From the NCBI RefSeq assembly GCF_023715565.1, contig NZ_JAMBOJ010000029.1, forward strand, positions 1 through 64,000: a stretch of 64,000 nt of DNA. The letters are read 5' to 3'. The position numbers and the translations under genes are program-made. The notes beneath the pieces were generated by a model. The model did no database searches, was not told where the DNA came from, and saw only the letters and a list, made by a program, of their open reading frames with translations. The stretch comes from Cytobacillus firmus (GTDB taxonomy: Bacteria; Bacillota; Bacilli; Bacillales; Cytobacillaceae). Of the stretch, positions 50,528-59,316 are shown one piece after another (the first letter of the stretch is position 1; every line of letters starts with the position of its first letter).

Positions 50528-50800
50528 TTATACAATAGCAAGAACCAACCACCATACTGCTTCAGTATGAGCTTTTAATAGGGAGGCATAATAGGCATCC
50601 AATAAGCTTAGATAGCAGAAATCCAGATTTTCTTGTGTATTACAAGTGTGGGAGAATGGTATCATTCAACGCTTGCTATCCAGTAACATAACCTATTATC
50701 GAACTATTTCAAGCTCGCCAACAATGGCGGGTTTTTTCATTATATAACAAGCTATATAATATAAAACGATGGGAACACCTCTGTAGAAGGGTGTTTGCGG
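50528..50800. other. intergenic region with small hairpins
   Basis: No gene is seen. CATACT/AGTATG (50552-50568) and AACACC/GGTGTT near 50774-50795 form short stems, and a terminator lies at 50711. Which transcript the terminator ends is unclear. Confidence 0.4.
50711..50737 (+). terminator. orphan terminator before ecfA1
   Basis: CTCGCC (50714-50719) / GGCGGG (50726-50731) with an AACAAT loop and T6. No gene precedes it on the plus strand within 500 bases other than rplQ, which has its own terminator. Confidence 0.7.
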
Positions 50801-50918
50801 CTAGCTCCAGCGCCTACCCCCTTGAGGTCACAAGCCAATTCTCCCAAAAAGGCAAAGAACGCCTTTCCGTGAGGACCGTCTTGTGCTTGTCAGGGGTTGA
50901 TCAAGGTGCTTCCGGTTT
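50801..50918 (+). repeat. interspersed structured repeat, member 4
   Basis: Starts CTAGCTCCAGCGCC. The outer stem CACAAG (50829-50834) / CTTGTG (50880-50885) encloses AAAGGC (50848-50853) / GCCTTT (50861-50866) with an AAAGAAC loop. The member at 59317 preserves both stems with compensatory base changes. It sits between the orphan terminator and ecfA1. Confidence 0.8.
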
Positions 50919-50968
50919 GTTAAGAGCAGAGCTGTATTAGTGAAGCAGAGCTGAGAGGAGGACTTCAA

Positions 50969-51808
50969 ATGACCGAGCCGCTGGTAGAATTAAAAAATGT
51001 TTCGTTTACGTACGATGCAGAAGCTGCATATGCGCTGAATAATGTCTCTTTTAATATATATAAAGGGGAATGGCTTGCAATAGTCGGGCATAATGGCTCC
51101 GGAAAATCTACACTTGCCAAATTGCTTAATGGCCTGCACTTTCCTCTGGAAGGATGCATTACAGTAGGCGGAATTTCTTTGAGTGAAGAAACGGTTTGGG
51201 AAGCAAGAAAGAAGATTGGCATGGTTTTTCAGAATCCAGATAACCAGTTTGTCGGAACGACTGTACGGGATGATGTGGCTTTTGGTTTAGAAAACCATGG
51301 TATTGAAAGAAGTGACATGGTTCAGCGTGTTACAGAATCACTGGAGAAGGTCAAGATGACATCATTTCTTAATCAAGAGCCGCACCATCTTTCCGGCGGA
51401 CAGAAACAAAGAGTGGCAATTGCAGGCGTTATTGCCTTAAGGCCGGATATTATTATTCTAGATGAGTCTACCTCCATGTTGGACCCAAGAGGGCGTGAAG
51501 AGGTACTTGAAACTGTCAGAGAGCTCAAGCGGAATTATAATATGACCGTCATCTCCATCACTCATGACCTGGAAGAGGCAGCAAAAGCTGACCGCATCAT
51601 AGTCATGAACAAAGGACAGCTATATCGGGAAGGCACGCCTGAGGAAATCTTTCAAATGGATGAGGAGCTTGTTAAGCTGGGGTTGGATATTCCTTTTCCT
51701 GTGAAGCTTAGCAAGGTGTTACGGGAAAAAGGATTGCCGTTATCCAGGCATTATTTATCTGAAGAAGAGTTGGTGGAAGAATTATGGACATCTCACTCCA
51801 AAATGTAG
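50969..51808 (+). CDS. ecfA1: ECF transporter ATPase EcfA1
   Basis: EcfA1 is one of two ATPases that power energy-coupling-factor vitamin uptake with several S components. The 279-residue protein has Walker A GHNGSGKST, signature LSGGQKQRVAIA, Walker B IIILDESTSMLDP and the H-loop SITHD. ATG 50969 follows GAGAGGAGG. It overlaps ecfA2 by 25 bases. Confidence 0.96.
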   Translation: MTEPLVELKNVSFTYDAEAAYALNNVSFNIYKGEWLAIVGHNGSGKSTLAKLLNGLHFPLEGCITVGGISLSEETVWEARKKIGMVFQNPDNQFVGTTVRDDVAFGLENHGIERSDMVQRVTESLEKVKMTSFLNQEPHHLSGGQKQRVAIAGVIALRPDIIILDESTSMLDPRGREEVLETVRELKRNYNMTVISITHDLEEAAKADRIIVMNKGQLYREGTPEEIFQMDEELVKLGLDIPFPVKLSKVLREKGLPLSRHYLSEEELVEELWTSHSKM

Positions 51809-52653
51809 AATACCGTTATCAGGTTAATACGCCATTTGAACGTCTTGCCATAAAGGATGTCTCCATCGATATTCCGTCTGGCACGTTTCTCGCGATCATC
51901 GGTCATACCGGATCAGGCAAGTCGACTGTCCTCCAGCACCTAAATGCCCTGCTCAAGCCGACAGAAGGTCAGGTTGTGATTGGAGAGCGGATGATCACCC
52001 CTGTGAAGAAACAAAAAAACCTGAAAGAAATCCGTCAAAGGGTCGGTATCGTATTTCAATTTCCTGAGCATCAGCTGTTTGAAGAAACGGTCGAGAAGGA
52101 TATTTGCTTTGGCCCGATGAACTTCGGTGTATCAGTAGAGGAAGCCCAGAAAAGAGCCAAAGCAGCAATAGGACAGGTGGGACTGCCGGAAGAAATTTTA
52201 AGCAAGTCCCCATTTGACCTGTCAGGCGGCCAAATGAGACGTGTAGCCATAGCCGGAGTGCTGGCAATGGAGCCTGATGTTATTGTCCTTGATGAGCCTA
52301 CTGCAGGACTTGATCCACGGGGCAGGAAGGAAATCATGGATATGTTCTACAGCCTTCATGGGACAAGGGGACTCTCTACCGTGCTAGTAACACACAGTAT
52401 GGAGGATGCTTCCCGCTATGCTGATCAGATTGTCATCATGCACAACGGTGAAGTCTACAAAAAGGGAACCCCGAAAGAAATTTTTTCTTCTCCGGAAGGC
52501 TTGCTTAAGCTTGGCCTCGATGTTCCGGAGGTTGTCCGCTTTCAGCTGAAAATGGAAAAGTCACTTAGTATCCGTCTTTCTAAAACTTGTCTGACAATGG
52601 ACGAGCTGACAGATGAGATTGCTGCTGTGATGAAAAGGGGGACAGCTACATGA
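51784..52653 (+). CDS. ecfA2: ECF transporter ATPase EcfA2
   Basis: The second ATPase has 289 residues, Walker A GHTGSGKST, signature LSGGQMRRVAIA and Walker B VIVLDEPTAGLDP. It pairs with EcfA1 to form the hetero-dimeric motor. The start ATG 51784 lies within ecfA1 and the end overlaps ecfT by four bases. Confidence 0.96.
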   Translation: MDISLQNVEYRYQVNTPFERLAIKDVSIDIPSGTFLAIIGHTGSGKSTVLQHLNALLKPTEGQVVIGERMITPVKKQKNLKEIRQRVGIVFQFPEHQLFEETVEKDICFGPMNFGVSVEEAQKRAKAAIGQVGLPEEILSKSPFDLSGGQMRRVAIAGVLAMEPDVIVLDEPTAGLDPRGRKEIMDMFYSLHGTRGLSTVLVTHSMEDASRYADQIVIMHNGEVYKKGTPKEIFSSPEGLLKLGLDVPEVVRFQLKMEKSLSIRLSKTCLTMDELTDEIAAVMKRGTAT

Positions 52654-53447
52654 TGGACAAAATGATTTTTGGGCGCTATGTACCGGCCGAGTCTGTCATC
52701 CATAGAATGGATCCCCGTTCAAAGCTGGTTCTTATTTTCTTATTCGTGTGCATTGTCTTTCTGGCAAATAATATGCTGACATACGGTCTTCTGACGGCTT
52801 ATACCTTTTTTATGATTGCTTTATCGAAGGTGCCGATCCGGTTTATCTATACAGGATTGAAGCCGGTCCTCCTGCTTGTTGTTTTCACTTTATTCCTTCA
52901 TTTGTTTTTGACAAAAGAGGGTGAAGTTCTCTTCCGGTTCGGGTGGATTACGATTTATGAGGAAGGTTTAAGGCAGGGTATATTTATTTCTTTGCGCTTC
53001 TTTCTGCTCATTCTGATGACTTCCATTCTGACTTTGACCACGACTCCGATTGAAATAACGGATGGTCTGGAAAGTCTGCTCAATCCATTAAATAAAGTGA
53101 AGTTTCCGGTGCATGAACTGGCTTTGATGATGTCGATTTCTCTCCGCTTCATTCCGACACTCATGCAGGAAACGGATAAAATCATGAAAGCCCAGACAGC
53201 CAGGGGAGCCGATTTTACAAGCGGGCCGATTAAAGAACGGATTAAAGCTATTATACCTCTCTTAATTCCTTTGTTTGTCAGTTCGTTCAAGCGTGCTGAA
53301 GAGCTTGCTGTGGCGATGGAGTCACGCGGATATAGAGGCGGGGAAGGCAGAACAAAATACAGGCAGCTTAGCTGGGGATTGAAGGATACGGCAATGCTCG
53401 CCATGCTTGCAGCCCTGGCCCTGGTGTTATTCCTGCTGAGAACGTAA
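52650..53447 (+). CDS. ecfT: ECF transporter transmembrane subunit EcfT
   Basis: EcfT links the ATPases to S components. The 265-residue protein has several membrane spans (about 28-60, 70-95, 110-130, 245-262) and the coupling motifs AQTARGADFTSGP and ESRGYRGGEGRT that carry the Ala-Arg-Gly signatures. No S component is encoded here, so it is a shared (group II) ECF module. ATGATG at 52650 overlaps ecfA2. Confidence 0.95.
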   Translation: MMDKMIFGRYVPAESVIHRMDPRSKLVLIFLFVCIVFLANNMLTYGLLTAYTFFMIALSKVPIRFIYTGLKPVLLLVVFTLFLHLFLTKEGEVLFRFGWITIYEEGLRQGIFISLRFFLLILMTSILTLTTTPIEITDGLESLLNPLNKVKFPVHELALMMSISLRFIPTLMQETDKIMKAQTARGADFTSGPIKERIKAIIPLLIPLFVSSFKRAEELAVAMESRGYRGGEGRTKYRQLSWGLKDTAMLAMLAALALVLFLLRT

Positions 53448-53459
53448 TGGGGGGACCTT

Positions 53460-54197
53460 ATGCAAAGATTTAAATGTATGGTGACGTATGACGGCACCCT
53501 TTTTGCAGGCTACCAGGTGCAGCCTCGCAAGCGGACTGTACAGGGAGAGCTGGAGCAGGCTTTAAAGAAGCTTCATAAAGGAGAAGACATCAGGGTGACT
53601 GCCTCAGGCAGAACCGATGCAGGGGTCCATGCAAAGGGCCAGGTGATCCATTTCGATTCCTCTTTGAATATTCCGATTGAAAAATGGGGAATCGCCCTTA
53701 ATTCCCTGCTGCCGGATGATGTGGCCATCATCGGGACGGAGACTGTGCCTGATGACTTTCATGTCCGTTTTGATGCCAAAGGGAAGGAATATTGGTACTT
53801 CGTGCACCGTTCGTCCAGGAGAGACCCGTTTAAACGCCATTATGCCTATCAGTACCCGTACCCAATAAATACGGAAGCGATCAGAAAGGCTGCAGAGGGT
53901 TTAATAGGAACACATGATTTCACAAGTTTCTGCTCTGCTAAGACGGAAGTAGAGGATAAAGTCAGGGAACTTGAGGAGATAGATGTGCAGGAAGAAGGGG
54001 ATATGCTCATCTTCCGCTTTAGGGGCTCTGGATTTCTATATAATATGGTCCGCATCCTAACCGGCACCCTTTTAGAAGTCGGCTCAGGGGAAAGAGACCC
54101 TGATTCCATGCCATCTGTCCTTCAGGAAAAAAACAGATCAGCTGCAGGAAAAACAGCGCCACCCCAAGGTTTATACTTGTGGAAAGTTTTTTATTAA
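53460..54197 (+). CDS. truA: tRNA pseudouridine(38-40) synthase
   Basis: TruA isomerises uridines 38-40 in the anticodon arm. The 245-residue protein has the catalytic aspartate in SGRTDAGVHAKGQV (D62 region) and FLYNMVRILTG near the C-terminus. ATG 53460 follows GGGGGACC. It is 12 bases after ecfT, giving ecfA1-ecfA2-ecfT-truA. Confidence 0.96.
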   Translation: MQRFKCMVTYDGTLFAGYQVQPRKRTVQGELEQALKKLHKGEDIRVTASGRTDAGVHAKGQVIHFDSSLNIPIEKWGIALNSLLPDDVAIIGTETVPDDFHVRFDAKGKEYWYFVHRSSRRDPFKRHYAYQYPYPINTEAIRKAAEGLIGTHDFTSFCSAKTEVEDKVRELEEIDVQEEGDMLIFRFRGSGFLYNMVRILTGTLLEVGSGERDPDSMPSVLQEKNRSAAGKTAPPQGLYLWKVFY

Positions 54198-54375
54198 GAT
54201 TATCTGCTGGTGAAGTTGTTATTTTGTTTTCCGCAGCGGAAATCACCGGACCCCATTCAGAAAAAATCTTATAAAAAAATTGGAAAAACCAAATGAGGAA
54301 CCGCGGGGGCGCGTTGTAAAGCCAAACGTGAATAAAAAAAGATTTTAAAACAACTAAACCAGGTGTAACATTAGC
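54198..54375. other. truA-rplM intergenic part
   Basis: No gene is seen. A 15-base palindrome TTTCCGC-A-GCGGAAA occurs at 54228-54242, and AAAATCTT/AAGATTTT inverted segments near 54262 and 54336. No recognisable terminator for truA was found. Confidence 0.4.
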
Positions 54376-54404
54376 TTGACATTAGGCTGTCAAAGTTATA
54401 ATAT
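54376..54404 (+). promoter_or_regulatory. promoter of rplM-rpsI
   Basis: TTGACA (54376-54381) with TATAAT at 15 bases or TAATAT (54399-54404) at 17 bases. Confidence 0.65.
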
Positions 54405-54428
54405 AGCATATGGTATTATTATTAAAAC

Positions 54429-54454
54429 CACGATAAGCCCCGGAACTTATTGTG
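54429..54454 (+). promoter_or_regulatory. L13 leader hairpin
   Basis: CACGATAAG (54429-54437) pairs with CTTATTGTG (54446-54454), one G-U, around CCCCGGAA. It lies in the rplM 5' leader, where the known Bacillus L13 leader occurs; the match to that family is inferred from place and shape. Confidence 0.6.
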
Positions 54455-54510
54455 TCGAATAGATAAACCAAAAAAATTGATTATGAATGGAATTATTAGG
54501 AGGGAAACTG

Positions 54511-54948
54511 ATGCGTACAACGTTTATGGCGAATTCAAACAATATCGAACGTAAATGGTACGTGATTGATGCTGAAGGCAAAACTCTTGGTCGTCTTGCT
54601 AGTGAAGTAGCGTCAATCCTACGTGGTAAACATAAACCAACTTTTACACCACATGTTGATACTGGTGATCATGTAATTCTTATCAACGCTTCAAAAATCG
54701 AACTTACTGGGAAAAAGCTTACTGACAAGATCTACTACCGTCACAGCATGCACCCAGGCGGTCTGAAAACAAGAACTGCTCTTGAAATGCGTACAAACTA
54801 TCCTGAGAGAATGCTTGAGCTTGCTATCAAAGGCATGCTTCCAAAGAACTCTCTTGGCCGTCAAATGTTCAAGAAATTACACGTATATGCTGGTAGCGAA
54901 CATAAGCACCAAGCACAACAACCTGAAGTTTACGAACTTCGTGGATAA
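54511..54948 (+). CDS. rplM: 50S ribosomal protein L13
   Basis: L13 is an early 50S assembly protein. The 145-residue protein starts [20 protein letters not shown] and has AVKGMLP-type [23 protein letters not shown] 54511 follows AGGAGGG; the upstream in-frame ATG overlaps it. Confidence 0.97.
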   Translation: MRTTFMANSNNIERKWYVIDAEGKTLGRLASEVASILRGKHKPTFTPHVDTGDHVILINASKIELTGKKLTDKIYYRHSMHPGGLKTRTALEMRTNYPERMLELAIKGMLPKNSLGRQMFKKLHVYAGSEHKHQAQQPEVYELRG

Positions 54949-54968
54949 TTTTTAGGGAGGTTATTAAC

Positions 54969-55361
54969 TTGGCACAGGTTCAATATATTGGTACTGGTCG
55001 TCGTAAGAGCTCCGTTGCACGTGTTCGTTTAGTTCCAGGCGACGGTAAAATCATCATCAATGGTCGTGAAATCACAGAATACATTCCTTTTGCAGCTTTA
55101 CGTGAAGTTGTAAAACAACCGCTTGTAGCTACTGAAACAGTTAACAGCTACGACATTCTTGTAAATGTAAATGGCGGTGGATACACTGGTCAAGCTGGCG
55201 CAATTCGCCACGGCATCGCTCGTGCATTGCTTCAAGCTGATCCTGAATTCCGTCCAACATTAAAGCGCGCAGGACTATTAACTCGTGACGCACGTATGAA
55301 AGAGCGTAAGAAATACGGTCTTAAAGGTGCTCGTCGTGCTCCTCAGTTCTCAAAGCGTTAA
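54969..55361 (+). CDS. rpsI: 30S ribosomal protein S9
   Basis: S9 reaches the P-site tRNA with its C-terminal arginine. The 130-residue protein has [19 protein letters not shown] and ends APQFSKR. It starts at TTG 54969 with AGGGAGG, as the B. subtilis gene does. A strong terminator follows. Confidence 0.97.
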   Translation: MAQVQYIGTGRRKSSVARVRLVPGDGKIIINGREITEYIPFAALREVVKQPLVATETVNSYDILVNVNGGGYTGQAGAIRHGIARALLQADPEFRPTLKRAGLLTRDARMKERKKYGLKGARRAPQFSKR

Positions 55362-55374
55362 TTTTTGCTTACCA

Positions 55375-55409
55375 AAGCTCTCAGCCATTTTTGGCTGGGA
55401 GCTTTTTTC
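55375..55409 (+). terminator. terminator after rpsI
   Basis: AAGCTCTCAGCCA (55375-55387) / TGGCTGGGAGCTT (55392-55404), one G-U, with TTTT loop and T run. Confidence 0.93.
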
Positions 55410-55625
55410 TTATTTTACTTTACATATGCTCCCTTTATCCCTCAAGCTCAGCCGGCTGGCCGGGCTTATTTCTGTAACGGTGAAAAACTGGAAATTATAT
55501 TATTGCAAATATCGGGCTGAGAGGGGATTATTCACGCTGAGAGAGCATCAGAGGAACACAGGCCGGGTATGTTAGCGTTTTCATTCACTATCTCGGCCTT
55601 ATCCTCCCGTCTTTCCCTAATACCC
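55410..55625. other. rpsI-proC intergenic region
   Basis: No gene is seen. AGGCCG (55559-55564) can pair with CGGCCT (about 55592-55597). A T-box, which controls proline genes in B. subtilis, was sought and not found. Confidence 0.45.
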
Positions 55626-55653
55626 TTGAATCTGTATTTGAGCATGTTACGAT
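55626..55653 (+). promoter_or_regulatory. candidate promoter of proC-proB-proA
   Basis: TTGAAT (55626-55631), 16 bases, TACGAT (55648-55653) preceded by TGT, an extended -10. Confidence 0.5.
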
Positions 55654-55715
55654 AGATAACGTTGATAAAATACGAACGGTTATACGAACAGTTTTTCATC
55701 TAAAGGAGGATGTCC

Positions 55716-56558
55716 ATGTTAGCCAATAAAACAATCGCATTTTTAGGAGCAGGGTCAATGGCGGAGTCCATGATCTCAGGAGTCATTACAGCTGAAAAAA
55801 TGTCACCCGAACGGGTTATTGTAACGAATAGGAGCAATGCAGACAGACTGGAAGAGATTCATGATCTGTATGGTGTAAGTGCCATGCCGCAAAGCGAGCT
55901 TCCATTTGAGGAAATTGATTTATTCATTTTAGCCATGAAGCCAAAAGGGGCAGAAGAAGCCCTTCGTTCGATTAAAGACAAATTATATCCCGGTCAGGTG
56001 ATTCTTTCCGTATTGGCAGGCATTACAACAGAGTTCATGGAAGAGCATTTAAATCCGGGCCAGCAGGTAGTGCGTGTGATGCCGAATACTTCAAGCATGA
56101 TTCAGGAATCTGCGACGGCAGTTGTTGCAGGAAAGAATACGAGCATGGCCAATGTGGAAATGGTTAAGGAATTGCTTGAATGCATGGGGGAAGTGTATGT
56201 CATCGATGAAGACCAGATGGATGTTTTCACAGGATTAGCGGGAAGCGGTCCTGCTTACTTCTATTATCTGATGGAAAATATGGAGCGGGTAGGGGTACAA
56301 AAAGGGATGAATGAAGAGACTGTCCGCAAAATTGTTGCCCAGACGATTTTTGGAGCAGCCAAGATGGTGCTTGAAAAAGAGGAAACCCCAACTTCTTTAA
56401 GAGAGAAAGTGACCTCTCCCAATGGAACGACCGCCTCAGGACTGGAAGCACTCAGGAGATACAACGGAGGCGAAGCCATCACTCAGGCAGTTGAGCATGC
56501 TGCCAGACGTTCGAAGGAGATCAGTGAAGAATTGGAAGGTGCCCTTGTCACTTCCTAA
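55716..56558 (+). CDS. proC: pyrroline-5-carboxylate reductase
   Basis: ProC reduces pyrroline-5-carboxylate to proline with NAD(P)H, the last step of proline synthesis. The 280-residue protein has the Rossmann motif FLGAGSMAESMISG and the C-terminal signature TSPNGTTASGLEALRRYNGGEAI. I use ATG 55716; ATG 55710 in frame abuts the Shine-Dalgarno AAAGGAGG. It leads a proC-proB-proA cluster covering the whole path from glutamate. Confidence 0.96.
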   Translation: MLANKTIAFLGAGSMAESMISGVITAEKMSPERVIVTNRSNADRLEEIHDLYGVSAMPQSELPFEEIDLFILAMKPKGAEEALRSIKDKLYPGQVILSVLAGITTEFMEEHLNPGQQVVRVMPNTSSMIQESATAVVAGKNTSMANVEMVKELLECMGEVYVIDEDQMDVFTGLAGSGPAYFYYLMENMERVGVQKGMNEETVRKIVAQTIFGAAKMVLEKEETPTSLREKVTSPNGTTASGLEALRRYNGGEAITQAVEHAARRSKEISEELEGALVTS

Positions 56559-56594
56559 CGGAAAATGATTTACAAGTTACAGGAGGTATTGGAT

Positions 56595-57707
56595 ATGAAA
56601 GAGAAGCAGATAAAAAGAGTTGTTATTAAGATCGGAAGCAGCTCATTAACAAGCATGCACGGAGAGATCAGCCGCAGAAAGCTTGAAAAATTAGCTGAGC
56701 AAATTGTCGAGTTGAAAGATGCCGGCTATGAAACAGCAGTTGTGTCATCAGGTGCTGTTGCAGCAGGATATAGGAAGCTTGGCTGCCTTGACCGGCCTTC
56801 TTCTCTTCCGGAAAAACAGGCTGCGGCTTCAATTGGCCAGGGGCTATTAATGGAATCTTACTCAGAACTCTTTTTATCTCATGGCTACGTAGCTTCACAA
56901 ATTTTAATCACCAGAAGCGATTTCTCTGATGAAAATCGCTATGGCAATATGCATAACACCATGAATGTGCTGCTGGAGCGAGGCATCATCCCGATCATAA
57001 ATGAAAATGACACGGTTACAGTTGATCGCTTGCGCTTCGGAGACAATGACACTCTGGCTGCGAAAGTGGCAGGCCTGATTGATGCGGATTTACTGATGAT
57101 TTTATCTGATATTGACGGCCTTTATGACAGCAACCCAAATGATAATCCTCACGCAAGCCTTCTCGAGAGGGTTCACTGCATAACACCTGAAATTGAAGCT
57201 GCTGCAGGAGGATCTGGCAGTGCTGTAGGAACAGGCGGCATGAAGTCAAAAATCCAGGCAGTGAAAATTGCGATGGCTGCAGGAATTGACTCCTTTTTAG
57301 GAAAAGCAGGAACGGAAAACATTTTAATGGAAGCTGTGGAAAACAGAGCGAGAGGCACCTACTTCACGCCGGAGCCGGATGCATTTAACCTGGATAATGA
57401 AAAGCAGTGGATTGCATTCCATTCAGGTCCTGAAGGAAAGGTGACCATCAATTCTCATGGGATAGAAGCAATTGTGGATCATCAGGAAAATCTGTACTGC
57501 TCTGATATTCAGGATGTCAAAGGACGATTTAAGGATGGAGCAGTTGTTACCATCCTTGATGAAGAGGGACAGGAAATCGGCCTCGGCCGCATTAATTATT
57601 CTAACGAACAGTTAACCGGTCATACAGGAGGAGAAGAGCTTGAACCGGCTATAGCGCAGGAAACGTTTGTTTGCTCCCGCGACTTTAAGCTGCCGGCACT
57701 TGTTTAA
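56595..57707 (+). CDS. proB: glutamate 5-kinase
   Basis: ProB phosphorylates glutamate and is usually inhibited by proline. The 370-residue protein has the amino-acid kinase domain (VVIKIGSSSLTS, VSSGAVAAGYRKLG, NENDTVTVDRLRFGDND, SDIDGLYDSNP, GTGGMKSKIQAV) and a C-terminal PUA domain (about 275-370). ATG 56595 follows AGGAGGTATTGG; a longer in-frame start overlaps the Shine-Dalgarno. It is 36 bases after proC. Confidence 0.96.
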   Translation: MKEKQIKRVVIKIGSSSLTSMHGEISRRKLEKLAEQIVELKDAGYETAVVSSGAVAAGYRKLGCLDRPSSLPEKQAAASIGQGLLMESYSELFLSHGYVASQILITRSDFSDENRYGNMHNTMNVLLERGIIPIINENDTVTVDRLRFGDNDTLAAKVAGLIDADLLMILSDIDGLYDSNPNDNPHASLLERVHCITPEIEAAAGGSGSAVGTGGMKSKIQAVKIAMAAGIDSFLGKAGTENILMEAVENRARGTYFTPEPDAFNLDNEKQWIAFHSGPEGKVTINSHGIEAIVDHQENLYCSDIQDVKGRFKDGAVVTILDEEGQEIGLGRINYSNEQLTGHTGGEELEPAIAQETFVCSRDFKLPALV

Positions 57708-57726
57708 ACTTTTTAGGAGGGATTCA

Positions 57727-58995
57727 ATGACTACTGCATCAGCAGTAAAGATAAATAATGTAGAAGAACAGGCAATAAAGGCAAAAAGGGCTGCCAAAAC
57801 ATTAAGTGTCTTAACAACGGAAGAAAAGAACGAAGCACTCTATACAGTTGCAGAGGCTTTGGAGACTGGATATCAATCAATTCTTGCCGCTAATAAAGCC
57901 GATCTTGAAAAGGGCAGAGAAAAAGGATTCGAAGCGGCCTATATTGATCGCCTGTCATTATCGAAGGAACGGATTTTTGAATTTGCAGATGGCCTTCGCC
58001 AGGTAGCTGAACTTCCTGATCCGATTGGAGATGTTATGTCGGGCTGGACTCTGGATAATGGGCTGAAGGTGGAAGAGGTTCGTGTTCCTCTTGGTGTCAT
58101 CGGAATGATTTATGAAGCAAGGCCGAATGTAACTGCTGATGCGGCGGGCCTTGCTTTGAAATCAGGAAATGCTATTGTCTTAAAAGGCGGATCATCGGCA
58201 CTAAATTCGAATCAGGCCATTGTGGAGATTATTCATGAGGCTCTTGAAAAGACAAAGATACCTAAAGAAGCCGTCCAATTCATTGCCACTGCAGATAGAG
58301 AAGCGACAAAGCAACTATTCACCATGAAAGAGCATATTGATGTCTTAATTCCGAGAGGCGGTGCATCCCTCATTAAAGCTGTGGTTGAAAATGCGACGGT
58401 GCCTGTACTCGAAACAGGAGTTGGAAACTGCCATATCTATGTAGATAAAGAAGCAGATCCGGAAAAAGCGATCAATATCCTCATTAATGCCAAAACAGAT
58501 CGTCCTGCAGTATGTAATGCGGCAGAAACGCTGATTGTTCACAAAGCATGGCTTGATCAGCATAAAGAATTGCTTGCAGAAGCGCTGAAGAGTCACGGGA
58601 TTACCATACATGGCGATGACTCTTCAGCAGCTGCATTGCCTGATGTGGTACCCGCAGCTGAAAACGATTGGGCCAATGAATATTTGAGCCTGGACTTAGC
58701 TGTAAAAACTGTAAATAGCCTTGAACAAGCCATCGATCATATTGATCAGTACGGCACCAAGCATTCAGAGGCGATTATTACCGAAAATAGGGAAACAGCC
58801 AAAAAATTCATGCAGCTGACAGATGCTGCGGCGCTGTACCATAATGCGTCGACCAGATTCACGGATGGAGGCGCGTTGGGTTTTGGAGCTGAAATCGGCA
58901 TTTCCACACAAAAGCTACATGCGAGAGGGCCGATGGGTCTGCCTGCATTAACAACACGCAAATATCTTATGTCCGGAAATGGGCAGATTCGATAA
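57727..58995 (+). CDS. proA: gamma-glutamyl phosphate reductase
   Basis: ProA reduces glutamyl phosphate to the semialdehyde that cyclises to pyrroline-5-carboxylate. The 422-residue protein has the aldehyde-dehydrogenase fold; VPLGVIGMIYEARPNVT, LIPRGGASLI, VGNCHIYVD and TDRPAVCNAAETLIV hold the catalytic cysteine. ATG 57727 follows AGGAGGG, 19 bases after proB. A terminator follows. Confidence 0.97.
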   Translation: MTTASAVKINNVEEQAIKAKRAAKTLSVLTTEEKNEALYTVAEALETGYQSILAANKADLEKGREKGFEAAYIDRLSLSKERIFEFADGLRQVAELPDPIGDVMSGWTLDNGLKVEEVRVPLGVIGMIYEARPNVTADAAGLALKSGNAIVLKGGSSALNSNQAIVEIIHEALEKTKIPKEAVQFIATADREATKQLFTMKEHIDVLIPRGGASLIKAVVENATVPVLETGVGNCHIYVDKEADPEKAINILINAKTDRPAVCNAAETLIVHKAWLDQHKELLAEALKSHGITIHGDDSSAAALPDVVPAAENDWANEYLSLDLAVKTVNSLEQAIDHIDQYGTKHSEAIITENRETAKKFMQLTDAAALYHNASTRFTDGGALGFGAEIGISTQKLHARGPMGLPALTTRKYLMSGNGQIR

Positions 58996-59003
58996 ATTAT
59001 TTC

Positions 59004-59032
59004 AAAAGCATCAGCTCCGGCTGGTGCTTTTC
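59004..59032 (+). terminator. terminator after proA
   Basis: AAAAGCATCAGC (59004-59015) / GCTGGTGCTTTT (59020-59031), one G-U, with a TCCG loop. Confidence 0.9.
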
Positions 59033-59037
59033 TAAAA

Positions 59038-59289
59038 GGATGGTTTCGCAAAGTTTGTTGCTATTTATATTATATTTACTGAGTTGATTGTAGTGGAAGG
59101 TGCGAGATCCTCGAAAATGCATTCGTTCTCTTCGTGCGGTGTTTACTCAAGGTAGCTTATTCAACGTCCTACGGGAGTAGCGGGACAGGTGAGACCCCAC
59201 AGACGCGTAGCGTCGAGGAGGCTCACCGCCCGCCCCGTGGTTCGCTGAGCATCCTCTCACTGCAATCAACGGACAACATTGATAAGCGA
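59038..59289 (+). repeat. large structured repeat, copy 2 (252 bp)
   Basis: Near-identical to 9574-9827 in the same orientation. Terminal inverted repeats lie at 59083-59095 and 59258-59270. In this copy the inner hairpin is GACGC-GTA-GCGTC, a longer perfect stem than in copy 1. It follows the proA terminator immediately. Confidence 0.9.
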
Positions 59290-59316
59290 CTAAAATGTAA
59301 TCCTGAAGTTAGATAA

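Noticed and set aside
55327-55575. Open frame across the rpsI terminator
   Set aside because: It starts inside rpsI in another frame and crosses a strong terminator stem.
55410-55700. Proline T-box before proC
   Set aside because: No GGTGGNACCGCG-type sequence or adjoining terminator was found.
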